Shown piece after piece: positions 7,931-17,194 of a stretch of 64,000 bases of DNA (its first letter is position 1; each line of letters opens with the position of its first letter). Source of the stretch: Haliea sp040221975 (GTDB lineage Bacteria > Pseudomonadota > Gammaproteobacteria > Pseudomonadales > Halieaceae); contig JAVJWR010000031.1 in NCBI GenBank assembly GCA_040221975.1, positions 248,001 through 312,000 on the forward strand. The letters are read 5' to 3'. The position numbers and the translations under genes were made by a program. The notes beneath the pieces were generated by a model. It did no database searches. It was given only the letters and a program-made list of their open reading frames with translations, and had not been told where the DNA came from.

Positions 7931-9493
7931 TCACTTGACCTGCGGTGGCGTCTCAAAGGTGTGATAGGGCGCCGGTGTGGCGACCGTCCACTCCAGGCCT
8001 TCAGCACCATCCCAGGTCTTTTCTTCACTGGTGGGCTTGCCGGCCACGATCGTTGCAATCACGTTGTACAGGAACAGGATCTGCGACGCGCCGTAGATGA
8101 AGGCGCCGATGCTGGACAACATGTTGAAATCGGCAAACTGCAGCGCATAGTCGGGAATGCGGCGCGGCATGCCCGCCAGGCCGACGAAGTGCTGCGGGAA
8201 GAAGGTGATGTTGAAACCGATGAACGAGATCCAGAAGTGGGTCTTGCCCATGGTCTCGTTGTACATCCGGCCAGTCCACTTCGGCAGCCAGTAGTACACG
8301 GCGGCACTCATGGAGAACACCGCACCGGCCACCATCACATAGTGGAAGTGGGCGACCACGAAGTAACTGTCATGGTACTGAAAGTCGGCCGGGGCAATGG
8401 ACAGCATCAGGCCGGTGAAACCGCCGATGGTGAACAGGACCAGGAAGCCCATGCAGAACAGCATCGGGGTTTCGAAGGTCATGGCACCGCGCCACATGGT
8501 GGTGACCCAGTTGAATACCTTCACCCCGGTGGGCACGGCAATCAGCATGGTCGCGTACATGAAGAACAGTTCGCCTGCGACCGGCATGCCCACCGTGTAC
8601 ATGTGGTGCGCCCACACGACAAAGGACAGAAAGGCAATCGACGCGGTCGCGTAGACCATTGAGTCATAGCCAAACAGCGGCTTGCGGGCAAACGTCGGGA
8701 TGATCTGGGACACCACGCCGAAGGCCGGGAGGATGATGATATAGACCTCTGGGTGACCGAAGAACCAGAAGATATGCTGGAACAGTACCGGATCACCACC
8801 GCCCGCCGCGGAGAAGAAGCTGGTGCCAAAGTGGATATCCATCAACATCATGGTCACGGCACCAGCCAGGACCGGCATTACCGCCACCAGCAGGAAGGCG
8901 GTGATCAGCCAGGTCCAGACGAACAGCGGCATCTTCATGTAGGTCATGCCGGGGGCGCGCATGTTCATCACCGTGGCGATGATATTGATCGAGCCCATGA
9001 TCGAAGACAGGCCCAGCACGTGAATGGAGAAGATGAAGTAGGTCACCGACGGCGGCGCGTAGGTCGTCGACAGTGGCGCGTAGAAGGTCCAGCCAAATGC
9101 CGGAGCGCCACCTTCCATGAACAGGGTGGACGCGAGGATCAGGAATGCCGGCGGCAGAATCCAGAAGCTCCAGTTGTTCATCCGTGGCAGGGCCATGTCC
9201 GGCGCCCCGATCATCATCGGGATCATCCAGTTGGCCAGGCCCACGAACGACGGCATGATGGCACCAAAGACCATCACCAGGCCGTGCAGCGTGGTCATCT
9301 GGTTGAAGAATGCAGGATCGACCAGCTGCATGCCAGGCTGGAACAGCTCGGCGCGAATGATCATGGCGAACGAGCCGCCGAGAATGAACATGGCAAAGGA
9401 GAACCACAGGTACATGGTTCCGATGTCTTTGTGGTTGGTGGTGAACAGCCACCGGCTGAGGCCCTTGGCGGGACCGTGATGATGAGCGCCCAT
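7931..9493 (-). CDS. ctaD: Cytochrome c oxidase subunit I
   Basis: A 520-residue A-type heme-copper oxidase catalytic subunit. The sequence around the active site, WFFGHPEVYIIILP, carries the HPEVY motif with the CuB histidine and the Glu of A1-type enzymes. WAHHMYTVGM holds the CuB histidine pair and VVAHFHYVM holds the heme a3 and heme a ligands. The ATG at 9493 is preceded by a perfect GGAGGAG; an in-frame TTG at 9508 lies inside that ribosome-binding site and is less likely. It is the second gene of the coxB-ctaD-cox11-ctaE operon. Confidence 0.97.
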   Translation of the reverse strand: MGAHHHGPAKGLSRWLFTTNHKDIGTMYLWFSFAMFILGGSFAMIIRAELFQPGMQLVDPAFFNQMTTLHGLVMVFGAIMPSFVGLANWMIPMMIGAPDMALPRMNNWSFWILPPAFLILASTLFMEGGAPAFGWTFYAPLSTTYAPPSVTYFIFSIHVLGLSSIMGSINIIATVMNMRAPGMTYMKMPLFVWTWLITAFLLVAVMPVLAGAVTMMLMDIHFGTSFFSAAGGGDPVLFQHIFWFFGHPEVYIIILPAFGVVSQIIPTFARKPLFGYDSMVYATASIAFLSFVVWAHHMYTVGMPVAGELFFMYATMLIAVPTGVKVFNWVTTMWRGAMTFETPMLFCMGFLVLFTIGGFTGLMLSIAPADFQYHDSYFVVAHFHYVMVAGAVFSMSAAVYYWLPKWTGRMYNETMGKTHFWISFIGFNITFFPQHFVGLAGMPRRIPDYALQFADFNMLSSIGAFIYGASQILFLYNVIATIVAGKPTSEEKTWDGAEGLEWTVATPAPYHTFETPPQVK

Positions 9494-9508
9494 CGTTAAC
9501 TCCTCCAA

Positions 9509-10663
9509 TTAGCCCCGTTTGTGGTTGTAGACATCAATGGGCTGGATCATATCGCCCATGTTGTTGCCAAAAGCATTGCGCTGATAGGTAATCACCGCCG
9601 CCATGTCCACATCATTGATCTGACCGCCAAAGGCCTGCATGGCAGAGCCGGGCACGCCGTTGATGCCGATTTCCAGGTGACCGCTGACTTCGCCCGTGGC
9701 AATTGCGCTACCGGCGATCGCAGTACCGACGCCGCCCTCACCGTTGGCGCCGTGGCAGGCCAGGCAATTACGCTCATAAACAGCCTTGCCGCGAGACATC
9801 AGCTCATCCATGGTAAAGGTCTGGGCCATCAGCTCGCGGACTTCCGCGGCTTCGGCTTTTTTGCCTTCCATCCAGTCGGCGTACTCGTCCTTGCTGACAA
9901 CGTTTACCACCACCGGCATGAAGCCGTGGTCCTTGCCGCAGAGCTCTGCGCACTGACCGCGGTAGATGCCCTCGGTAGTGACCTTGGTCCAGGTTTCGTT
10001 GATAAAGCCAGGGATCGCGTCTTTCTTCACGGCCAGTTCGGGAACCCACCAGGAATGGATCACGTCGTTGGCAGTGACCAGGAAACGAACCTTGGTATCC
10101 ACCGGAATGACAACCGGCTCATCCACTTCCAGCAGGTAGTGCTCGCCCTTGGACTCGGTGTTGTAGATTTCACTCTGCGGCGTACGCAGATTGCTGAAGA
10201 AGGCCACGTTTTCGCCGTCTTCATTCAGGTATTCGTATTTCCACTTCCACTGATAGCCGGTCACCAGGATGTCCATCTCGGCGTCATCGAAATCATAGAT
10301 TTCGAGCAGGGTGGAGGTGGCGGGCACGGCCATGCCGATCAGGATCAGGAACGGCACCACAGTCCAGGCTATTTCCACCTTGGTGCTTTCGTGAAACGTC
10401 GCCGGGGTGACGCCGCGGGATTTGCGATGGTAATAGATGGAGTAGAACATGACCGCGAACACCAGCGCGCCGATGATGACGCAGATCCAGAAGATCAGCA
10501 TGTGCAGGTCGTAGATTCTCTGGCCAACCTCCGTGGCCCCCGGCGACATGTTTACCTGGTTTACCTTGCTGCCCGCAGCCAAAGCACCGGCACTCGCCAG
10601 GCTCAGCAGCATCAGCACAGGACCAAGCGCCAGCTTGAACAGCCTGTTCGCTTTCAACAACAT
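9509..10663 (-). CDS. coxB: Cytochrome c oxidase subunit II with fused cytochrome c domain
   Basis: A 384-residue subunit II of a caa3-type oxidase. After a signal-like N-terminus (MLLKANRLFKLALGPVLML) there are two transmembrane helices (IFWICVIIGALVFAVMFYSI, and FLILIGMAVPATSTLLEIY), then the CuA domain with HSWWVPEL and GQCAELCGKDHGFM, and finally a cytochrome c domain with CLACH. The upstream frame stays open to 10729, but ATG 10663 fits the family start and follows GGGAGA. The stop overlaps the ctaD ribosome-binding region. Confidence 0.96.
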   Translation of the reverse strand: MLLKANRLFKLALGPVLMLLSLASAGALAAGSKVNQVNMSPGATEVGQRIYDLHMLIFWICVIIGALVFAVMFYSIYYHRKSRGVTPATFHESTKVEIAWTVVPFLILIGMAVPATSTLLEIYDFDDAEMDILVTGYQWKWKYEYLNEDGENVAFFSNLRTPQSEIYNTESKGEHYLLEVDEPVVIPVDTKVRFLVTANDVIHSWWVPELAVKKDAIPGFINETWTKVTTEGIYRGQCAELCGKDHGFMPVVVNVVSKDEYADWMEGKKAEAAEVRELMAQTFTMDELMSRGKAVYERNCLACHGANGEGGVGTAIAGSAIATGEVSGHLEIGINGVPGSAMQAFGGQINDVDMAAVITYQRNAFGNNMGDMIQPIDVYNHKRG

Positions 10664-11141
10664 TTCCCGTGTCTCCCTCGTAATCACAGACTTCCCCCCA
10701 ACCGAGACTGCACCACCGCCATTTATCACCGCAAACTCGTCTGCGACTTCCGCATGGCCGCGGGCATGATCGACCCGGGCCGTGGCCCTTCGTCTGGGGA
10801 AGGGAGAATAAAGAGGTTTTTGCTCGTTTCAGCCGTTTCTGCCCGACTGCGACCAACTGCCGCAGTCTGGAGCGCGGCGATTATAGCGAAACTTGCCAGC
10901 AAAAAATACTAACTCTCTGATTTAGTGGGGGTTTGACAATGCGGCAACAACCGGGGGCAGCAGTGATCCCCAAAGCGCTACATATGGTTGACGGGTCCCG
11001 GGATAACCACAAAATGTGGCGATTTGTCCAGCCCGGGATCCAGTCCGGCCGGCGCTTTTGCCGGCTGCAACAGGTCCCTGACCGCTGCGACTGTGCTAGT
11101 CTCAGCGCTTCCGCAAACCCGTTGACAGGCAGAACGATAAC
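10664..11141. other. Divergent intergenic region between coxB and the P450 gene (478 bp)
   Basis: No convincing gene is visible. It contains a consensus TATAAT facing coxB and a GC-rich hairpin at 11048-11065 (GCCGGC, 6-nt loop, GCCGGC). TTGACA occurs at 10933 without a matching -10. A 70-codon open frame at 10933-11145 lacks a ribosome-binding site and coding character. Confidence 0.6.
10880..10885 (-). promoter_or_regulatory. Candidate -10 element of the cox operon promoter
   Basis: A perfect TATAAT on the minus strand about 215 bp upstream of the coxB start. The -35 position is AT-rich (TATTTT) and a poor match. A long leader would result if it is used. Confidence 0.4.
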
Positions 11142-12371
11142 GTGACGACTTGCCCTTTCAGCAGCAGTTTGCTGCACCTCGACAACTTCAACCACGGTAC
11201 CCCGCGCGAAGCCATCGCCGAGCTGCGCGCCGGGCACCGGATCGTCTGGCAGGCGGATGAATTCGCCGCTGGTGGTCACTGGCTGGTGCTGCACAAGCCG
11301 GATATCGACGCAGTCCTGCGCGACCCCGCCACGTTTTCCAGCAGCCAGGGGCCGTTGCTGGAAGATTTCCCGCCGGAACTGCTGGCACTCCAGCGCCAGG
11401 CCATGACCTTCCTCGACCCGCCGGAGCACCGCTCGCGGCGGGCGCTGGTGGACTACGCGTTCCGCCCCGGGGTCCTGGAAGCACGCCGCGAGATGATGCA
11501 GGCAAAGGTCACGGCCATCATCGACGCCATCATCGACCGCGGTGAGTGCGAATTTGTCAGCGACGTCGCCATGCACCTGCCGGTCCACGTGATGTTCACC
11601 CTGCTCGGCGTGCCCGAGCAGGACTACGCCTACCTGGTACCGACCATCAACACGGTAACCCTGGCCAACGATCCCGACTATGCCGGCAGTCGCGACGAGG
11701 GCTGGGAGGCATCGGCGCAGATGGTCGGCTGGGCTGCCGGGTTCGCCAGCAAGCGGCGCCGGCAGCCCGCGGAAGACATGACCAACGAACTGCTCAACGC
11801 CGAAATTGACGGGCGCCGGCTCAGCGACGAGGAGTACGGGGTCATCTTCCAGGGCCTGATGATCGGCGGCACCGAAACCACGCGCAACACCCTGTCCTGG
11901 CTGCTCTACGAGCTGATTCGCCACCCCCGGCAACTGGAACTGCTGCGAGCCGACCCCGATCTTGTGCCGGCCGCCGTGGAGGAGATACTGCGCTACCGCA
12001 ATACCGTGGTCTACACCCGCCGCACCGCCATGTGCGATGTGGAACTCGCCGGGGAGCAGATCAAGCGGGGCGACAAGGTGGTATGCCTCTTGGCCTCGGT
12101 AAACCGCGACCCCGCGTTGTTCGACAACCCCGACAGCTTCGATATTACCCGCGACCCGGCACAAACCCGGCGCCAGATGCGCACATTTGGCTTTGGCGTG
12201 CACGTCTGCCCCGGCCAGCACCAGGCGCGCATGAACCTGGAAATGATGACCCGTGAAATCCTCACGCGCATGGACCACCTGCGCCTGCTGGCAGAGCCGA
12301 CGCACTTTCGCTCCAACTTCATGGATGGGTTCAAGCGCATGCCGCTGGCGTTTACCCGTCGCGGAGACTGA
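11142..12371 (+). CDS. Cytochrome P450
   Basis: A 409-residue soluble bacterial P450 that hydroxylates an unknown substrate using reduced ferredoxin or a similar donor. The oxygen-binding I-helix motif is GGTETTRN (about residues 245-252), the ExxR motif is EEILRYR, and the heme-binding loop is FGFGVHVCPGQH with the axial cysteine at about residue 357. No ferredoxin or reductase gene is adjacent. The start is a GTG with only a weak purine stretch upstream, so the exact N-terminus is uncertain. It converges on the YheV-like gene with a 6-bp gap. Confidence 0.95.
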   Translation: MTTCPFSSSLLHLDNFNHGTPREAIAELRAGHRIVWQADEFAAGGHWLVLHKPDIDAVLRDPATFSSSQGPLLEDFPPELLALQRQAMTFLDPPEHRSRRALVDYAFRPGVLEARREMMQAKVTAIIDAIIDRGECEFVSDVAMHLPVHVMFTLLGVPEQDYAYLVPTINTVTLANDPDYAGSRDEGWEASAQMVGWAAGFASKRRRQPAEDMTNELLNAEIDGRRLSDEEYGVIFQGLMIGGTETTRNTLSWLLYELIRHPRQLELLRADPDLVPAAVEEILRYRNTVVYTRRTAMCDVELAGEQIKRGDKVVCLLASVNRDPALFDNPDSFDITRDPAQTRRQMRTFGFGVHVCPGQHQARMNLEMMTREILTRMDHLRLLAEPTHFRSNFMDGFKRMPLAFTRRGD

Positions 12372-12377
12372 TGGCCC

Positions 12378-12656
12378 TCAGTCTTCGCGTTTGGGCGACG
12401 GCTCCAGGATACGCACGACGTCGGCCGCTGTTTCCACCCGGCGGGCGGCCGGTCGACTGACCCGGGTCACGGGCTCTGCAGCGGGGGCCCGGTTGTCCTT
12501 CGGGCGCGGGTCACTGAAACCACAGGCCACGCACTCGCGCAGATCGGTCTCGCGGTCCACCACGATGGTATCCATCGCGCTGCAGCGGGGACAGACCGCA
12601 CCGGCAATAAAGCGCCTGGGCGGCGGCGATTTCGGGCTGTTGTCTTCCGGAACCAT
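12378..12656 (-). CDS. YheV-family putative zinc-ribbon protein
   Basis: A 92-residue protein with RRFIAGAVCPRC followed 17 residues later by ECVACGF, two CxxC knuckles that form a zinc ribbon. The RFIAGA-x-CPxC start is diagnostic of the YheV/DUF2387 family. The C-terminal 45 residues are low-complexity, basic and proline/alanine-rich, longer than in short family members. The function is unknown. It is divergent from the gamma-carbonic anhydrase gene. Confidence 0.85.
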   Translation of the reverse strand: MVPEDNSPKSPPPRRFIAGAVCPRCSAMDTIVVDRETDLRECVACGFSDPRPKDNRAPAAEPVTRVSRPAARRVETAADVVRILEPSPKRED

Positions 12657-12717
12657 CGGCTACTGGCCAGTTGGGGTTGAGGCCGCTATTGTAGCAGGAT
12701 CAGAGAGGGAGCCCCGA

Positions 12718-13281
12718 ATGCAGCATTACACCGCAACCAGCGTTCGCAGTTTTGCCGGCCACCGCCCCGTGTTCGGGCAGCGGGTACTGGTAGATCCCAG
12801 TGCAGTGGTGCTGGGTGACGTCGAACTGGGAGATGATGCCTCGGTCTGGCCGCAGGCCGTGATCCGCGGTGACATGCACCGCATCCGCATCGGCGCCCGC
12901 ACCAGCGTCCAGGACGGCAGCGTACTGCATATCACTCACGCCGGACCCTACAATCCGCAGGGATGGCCGCTGCTGATCGGGGCGGAGGTCACCGTCGGCC
13001 ACAACGCCACCCTGCACGGCTGCACCATTGGCAGCCGGGTCCTGGTGGGCATGGGAGCCACCATCATGGACGGTGCGGTGGTGGAAGACGAGGTCGTGAT
13101 CGGAGCCTGCGCCCTGGTAACACCCGGGAAAACGCTGCGCAGTGGCTTCCTTTACGCAGGCAGCCCGGCCCGGGAAATGCGCCCGCTGACCGCAGCAGAG
13201 CGCGACTACTTCAGCTACAGCGCAGACAACTATGTGCGCCTGAAAGAGCGCCATCTGGCGGAACTGGAGACGGGGTACTAG
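12718..13281 (+). CDS. Gamma-class carbonic anhydrase family protein (YrdA-like)
   Basis: A 187-residue left-handed beta-helix (hexapeptide-repeat) protein. Histidines in VLHITHAG and VTVGHNATLHG are the metal ligands of the gamma-carbonic anhydrase fold, so metal binding is likely; actual carbonic anhydrase activity is unproven for many members. The ATG at 12718 follows AGAGAGGGAG; the longer open frame upstream overlaps the P450 and is spurious. In E. coli yrdA also lies beside aroE. Its last 4 bp overlap the 3' end of aroE, which runs convergently. Confidence 0.92.
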   Translation: MQHYTATSVRSFAGHRPVFGQRVLVDPSAVVLGDVELGDDASVWPQAVIRGDMHRIRIGARTSVQDGSVLHITHAGPYNPQGWPLLIGAEVTVGHNATLHGCTIGSRVLVGMGATIMDGAVVEDEVVIGACALVTPGKTLRSGFLYAGSPAREMRPLTAAERDYFSYSADNYVRLKERHLAELETGY

Positions 13282-14114
13282 GCGGCCGCCATTGCGTTGC
13301 GCATCTGGTTGATCACCGGCCGGGTCGCGGGGCGGACCTGGCGCCAGCGGTAGAACGACTCCGCCGCCTGCTCCACCAGCATGCCAAGACCGTCCGCCAC
13401 CGCCCAGGCCGCGTTCTGCGCTGCCCAGCGCATGAACAGGGTGGGTTCCGGCCCGTACAACATGTCGTAGCAGCAGCTGCGGACGGTCAACAGGGTGTCG
13501 GGAAGCGCCGGCATTTCTCCCTGCAGACCGGCGCTGGTGGCGTTGATCAGCAGGTCCACTTCGAGCTCTTCCAGCAGCTCATAGCCGCCGCCCTGGACAG
13601 CGCCGAGATCGGCGAACAGCTCCGCCAGCTCCGCGGCCCTGGCGGCGGTGCGGTTGACGATCACAACAGACTTCGGGTGCTCCCGCAGCAGCGGCTCCAG
13701 CACACCCCGAACGGCACCACCGGCCCCCAGCAGCGCGATCCGGCGGCCCTGCAACTGCCAGCCGAGATTGGCGACCATGTCCCGCACCAGGCCGATACCG
13801 TCGGTAGTATCGCCCGCTATGCTGCCGTCGGCGCAGGCAGTGAGCGTGTTCACCGCACCGGCGCGACGTGCCCGGTCGCTCACGGTATCGGCAAAGGCAA
13901 AGGCGTCCTGCTTGAAGGGCAGGGTGACGTTCAGGCCCTTGCCACCACCGGCAAAGAAACTGGCCGCGGCACGCTGGAAGTCACCCTGCTCCACCCGTAC
14001 CGCACGGTACTGAATGTGCTGGTCACATTGTTCGGCAAAGGCGGCGTGAATCGCCGGCGACTTGCTGTGCTTGATCGGGTTGCCGAAGACGGCGTACTTG
14101 TCCTGCGCAGTCAT
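13278..14114 (-). CDS. aroE: Shikimate 5-dehydrogenase
   Basis: A 278-residue NADP-dependent enzyme that reduces 3-dehydroshikimate in aromatic amino acid synthesis. The substrate-binding SKSPAIH is near the N-terminus, the catalytic lysine lies in NVTLPFKQDAF, and the nucleotide-binding loop is GAGGAVRGV. The usual NTDG motif reads TTDG here; the catalytic aspartate is kept. Its start overlaps the hemF stop by 4 bp (ATGA), indicating translational coupling. Confidence 0.96.
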   Translation of the reverse strand: MTAQDKYAVFGNPIKHSKSPAIHAAFAEQCDQHIQYRAVRVEQGDFQRAAASFFAGGGKGLNVTLPFKQDAFAFADTVSDRARRAGAVNTLTACADGSIAGDTTDGIGLVRDMVANLGWQLQGRRIALLGAGGAVRGVLEPLLREHPKSVVIVNRTAARAAELAELFADLGAVQGGGYELLEELEVDLLINATSAGLQGEMPALPDTLLTVRSCCYDMLYGPEPTLFMRWAAQNAAWAVADGLGMLVEQAAESFYRWRQVRPATRPVINQMRNAMAAA

Positions 14115-15022
14115 GGATCCACCTGCAGCCAGTCACGGTGCTGGAGATAGTAATCGGTCAGCTCTGCCTCCGCGGAACCCGGCTCTGGCTGATAGTTGTA
14201 CTCCCAGCGAACCAGCGGCGGCAGGGACATCAGGATAGCCTCGGTGCGACCGCCGGACTGCAGCCCAAAGAGGGTGCCGCGGTCGAACACCAGGTTGAAT
14301 TCCACATAGCGGCCGCGCCGGTACAGCTGGAACTGGCGCTCACGTTCGCCCCAGGGCTGGTCCTTGCGACGCTGGACAATGGGCACGTAGGCCGGCAGGT
14401 AGGAATCGCCGACTGCCCGCATGAAGCCAAAACAGCGCTCGAACCCGCCCTCGTTGAGGTCGTCGTAGAACAGGCCCCCGACCCCCCGGGGCTCGCCGCG
14501 GTGCTTGAGATGAAAGTATTCGTCACACCACTGCTTGTAGCGGGGATAGACCTCGTCACCAAAGGGCGCGCAGGCCTCCGCAGCGACCTGGTGCCAGTGC
14601 CGGCAATCTTCGCGATTACCGTAGTAGGGGGTGAGATCGTAGCCGCCACCAAACCACCAGACTGGTTCCGAGCCTTCCCGCTCGGCCACAAACATGCGCA
14701 CATTGGCATGGGAGGTGGGGACGTAGGGATTGACCGGGTGAATGACCAGGGACACGCCCATCGCCTGGTAGCTGCGCCCGGCCAGCTCGGGCCGCGCCGC
14801 CGTGGCGGATGGCGGCAGATTGTCACCCATGACATGGGAAAAGTTCACGCCCGCCTTCTCGAACACGGCCCCGCCCGCCAGTACCCGGCTGCGGCCACCA
14901 CCACCCTCCGGCCGCTGCCAGTCGTCAACAATGAATTCGCCGCTGCCGTCTTCGGCAGCCAGGGTGTCGCAGATCGTCTGCTGGAGCTGGAGCAGGTAGG
15001 CTTTTACGGCTTCTGGTTGCAT
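14111..15022 (-). CDS. hemF: Oxygen-dependent coproporphyrinogen III oxidase
   Basis: A 303-residue enzyme that decarboxylates coproporphyrinogen III to protoporphyrinogen IX using O2, supplying heme for the oxidases. Family landmarks include HANVRMF, WWFGGGYDLTPYY, GVGGLFYDDLNE and YVEFNLVFDRGTLFGLQSGGRTEAILMSLP in consecutive order. It sits between tsaC (78-bp gap) and aroE (4-bp overlap), the same order as in Pseudomonas. Confidence 0.97.
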   Translation of the reverse strand: MQPEAVKAYLLQLQQTICDTLAAEDGSGEFIVDDWQRPEGGGGRSRVLAGGAVFEKAGVNFSHVMGDNLPPSATAARPELAGRSYQAMGVSLVIHPVNPYVPTSHANVRMFVAEREGSEPVWWFGGGYDLTPYYGNREDCRHWHQVAAEACAPFGDEVYPRYKQWCDEYFHLKHRGEPRGVGGLFYDDLNEGGFERCFGFMRAVGDSYLPAYVPIVQRRKDQPWGERERQFQLYRRGRYVEFNLVFDRGTLFGLQSGGRTEAILMSLPPLVRWEYNYQPEPGSAEAELTDYYLQHRDWLQVDP

Positions 15023-15100
15023 GGGCTTTCCGATGACTGCTGCTGTTCGCGCGCCATTATACGCATGCCACCGCAGCTGAACACCAGCATGGGGGAGAGC

Positions 15101-15664
15101 TCAGGACCGCAGCACCTGGTCCGTGAGCAGGTCGCGAATGACCGTGGGTCTGCTGGCGCCTCCCAGCGCCCCCGGCAGCACCGCATCAAGCTGGCCACGA
15201 AAGTAGCGCTGGACCTGGAACTGCGCCGTAGCGGGGCGGCTACCGGCCGGGTTGGCGGAGGTCGAGACCAGCGGACCACCCCAGGCGCGGCACAGGGCAG
15301 CAACAATTTTGTGAGCACTTACTCTCACTGCGACCTTGGAGTGCCCGCCATGGATCCAGGGGGGCACACGGTCGTGGTGGGGCACCAGCCAGGTCGAGGG
15401 GCCGGGCCAGGACAGCGCGAGTTTGCTGCGCTGGGCCTCCGTCAGCCCCTCCAGCAAGCCGGCAATCTGCTCCATACCCGCAGCCACCAGGATCAGTCCC
15501 TTTTCCACCGGACGCTGCTTGAGATGCAGCAGGCGCGCCACGGCGTCGGGGTTGTCGGGGTCACAGCTCAGGCCCCAAACGGCCTCCGTCGGACAGGCAA
15601 TCATCCCGCCCTCGGCGAGGGCGCGTACCGCGGTACGCAATTGCAGATCGGAGGGCAACATCAA
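15101..15664 (-). CDS. tsaC: L-threonylcarbamoyladenylate synthase
   Basis: A 187-residue Sua5/YrdC-family enzyme that makes threonylcarbamoyl-AMP for t6A37 modification of ANN-decoding tRNAs. CPTEAVWGLSCDP, LKQRPVEKGLILV and PLVSTSANPAG are the expected ATP/threonine-binding segments. It is the short TsaC form without the Sua5 domain. Translation starts at ATGATG; the first ATG overlaps the purE stop by 4 bp, so either can be used. Confidence 0.95.
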   Translation of the reverse strand: MMLPSDLQLRTAVRALAEGGMIACPTEAVWGLSCDPDNPDAVARLLHLKQRPVEKGLILVAAGMEQIAGLLEGLTEAQRSKLALSWPGPSTWLVPHHDRVPPWIHGGHSKVAVRVSAHKIVAALCRAWGGPLVSTSANPAGSRPATAQFQVQRYFRGQLDAVLPGALGGASRPTVIRDLLTDQVLRS

Positions 15665-16164
15665 CTCCGCAGGGATTCCTGCAGGGCCTCGTCCTTGACC
15701 CGGATCGCCTCGGCATTGACCGCGCGCTCATCCCGCAGCTGGCGCTCGAGATCCGGGTCTGCGACCGCCAGTATCTGCGCCGCCAGATAGGCGGCATTCT
15801 TGGCGCCCGCCTTGCCGATGGCGACCGAGGCCACCGGGATCCCGGCCGGCATCTGCACTGTCGACAGGAGTGCGTCGAGCCCGTCCAGGGACGCATTCAT
15901 CGGCACCCCGATAACCGGCTTCACGGTAGTGGCGGATACCGCCCCCGCCAGGTGGGCGGCCATGCCCGCCGCGGCGATAAACACCGCACAGCCGCGCGCC
16001 TCGGCATCCTGGATGAAAGCCTTGGTCACTTCGGGCGTGCGGTGGGCGGAGGTGATGCGAGCCTCGAAAGGAATGCCAAAGGAACGCAGCACGGCAAAGC
16101 TGGCTTCCATGACAGGCAGGTCCGAATCCGAACCCATGACAATGGCGACAAAGGGTTTGCTCAT
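15661..16164 (-). CDS. purE: N5-carboxyaminoimidazole ribonucleotide mutase
   Basis: A 167-residue class I PurE that rearranges N5-CAIR to CAIR in purine synthesis. GSDSDLPVMEAS (phosphate loop), SAHRTPE with the catalytic histidine and AAAGMAAHLAG are all present. The ATG at 16164 follows AGGAG-type purines (CAGGAGCCTTTC); an upstream in-frame ATG at 16275 is not supported. purK, its usual partner, is not adjacent; purE is instead translationally coupled to tsaC. Confidence 0.96.
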   Translation of the reverse strand: MSKPFVAIVMGSDSDLPVMEASFAVLRSFGIPFEARITSAHRTPEVTKAFIQDAEARGCAVFIAAAGMAAHLAGAVSATTVKPVIGVPMNASLDGLDALLSTVQMPAGIPVASVAIGKAGAKNAAYLAAQILAVADPDLERQLRDERAVNAEAIRVKDEALQESLRS

Positions 16165-16292
16165 GAAAGGCTCCTGTTGGGCTGGGCGCTTGGCGGGAAG
16201 AGAGCGGAATTTACCGGCTTGTCCCGCCCAAGACAAGGGCGCGCGGTGGGACGCACTGCGAAGGACCCGCTCCACAGCCTGCAGGCACTGGA

Positions 16293-16319
16293 CAAAAAAA
16301 GCCCGGCAAGTGCCGGGCT
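16293..16319 (-). terminator. Rho-independent terminator of the C-terminal-sorted protein gene
   Basis: On the minus strand AGCCCGGC-ACTT-GCCGGGCT is followed by seven T residues. It lies 24 bp beyond the stop of the gene at 16343 and separates it from purE. Confidence 0.85.
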
Positions 16320-16342
16320 TTCAGGAGCAGTCAGGGCAACGG

Positions 16343-17104
16343 TTAAGCCTTGCGCAATTTTCTGAGTCCCAGGGTCGCCAGCAGGCCGCTCATGATACCC
16401 AGCAGCCACAGGGGCAACGCGGGAACCGGAACCGCACTGACAGCAGCAGTCAGCCTCGCGACAATCATACCGCCGAACAGGCTCCTCGATGAATCGGTAA
16501 ACGACGCTTCGCCATCCTGCCAATCGGCGCCCGAGAGGAAGAGAACGCCGCTGCCCTGGGTGCGGTAGGCCAGGGAGACGCTGCCATCGTCGCGGGCCCC
16601 GAGCGCCACCACCGCGCCGCCTTCACCGTCCACCACATCCTGCAGGTCGGAACCGCAGCTGTCTTCGGTGGGACCCACCGGCGCCAGCGGATTCGCCAGC
16701 CAGAAGGGGTCCGAGGGATTAAGGATGGTCGATGGCATCACGTTATCCTGGCAATCACCAACAAACTCACCCGTGTAAGCAGTGGTATAAATCTCGTTAT
16801 AGACAGCCTCCGGATTCGTGTGTTCAGTGATGATAATGCCGCCGGCATTGAGGTACGCCAGCCACGCAGCCCCGTTCCCGGCGACGGTGCCGGAGCGCGT
16901 AACCAGCAGCGCCTGAGTATTGGCATCAGGCGCACAACTGGATACCTCGGTGAGTGGCGTGATACCCGAATAGAGAGCAGCACCGGTTGCGCTGCTGGAG
17001 CCGCAAAACATCAGGTTGGGCCGGGACTGCGCCGCGGTCTCAAGCGTGACGCCCAACAGGACAACGCCTCCGAACAAGACTCCCTTCCCCAGTTTATTTA
17101 ACAT
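16343..17104 (-). CDS. Secreted protein with PEP-CTERM-like C-terminal sorting signal, function unknown
   Basis: A 253-residue exported protein. It has an N-terminal signal peptide (MLNKLGKGVLFGGVVLLGVTLETAAQ), then a soluble domain with several cysteines, and ends with the tripartite signal PVPALPLW, a hydrophobic helix and RKLRKA. That arrangement marks substrates of exosortase-type sorting in the PEP-CTERM/VPLPA/IPTL group. No exosortase is in the window. The ATG at 17104 follows GAGGTGGGAA. The soluble part contains GGIIITEHTN and SGVLFLSGADW but was not recognised as a named domain. It has its own terminator, so it is probably monocistronic. Confidence 0.85.
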   Translation of the reverse strand: MLNKLGKGVLFGGVVLLGVTLETAAQSRPNLMFCGSSSATGAALYSGITPLTEVSSCAPDANTQALLVTRSGTVAGNGAAWLAYLNAGGIIITEHTNPEAVYNEIYTTAYTGEFVGDCQDNVMPSTILNPSDPFWLANPLAPVGPTEDSCGSDLQDVVDGEGGAVVALGARDDGSVSLAYRTQGSGVLFLSGADWQDGEASFTDSSRSLFGGMIVARLTAAVSAVPVPALPLWLLGIMSGLLATLGLRKLRKA

Positions 17105-17194
17105 TTCCCACCTCTTTTCTTGATTTACATGCAAAAGCATGGTTTCTGCGGAATATACTGCTAACCCGAGCCATGAACAAGGCAAATCTGGTTC

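Noticed and set aside
10933..11145. Small open frame upstream of the P450
   Set aside because: No ribosome-binding site, and composition is not coding-like; treated as intergenic.
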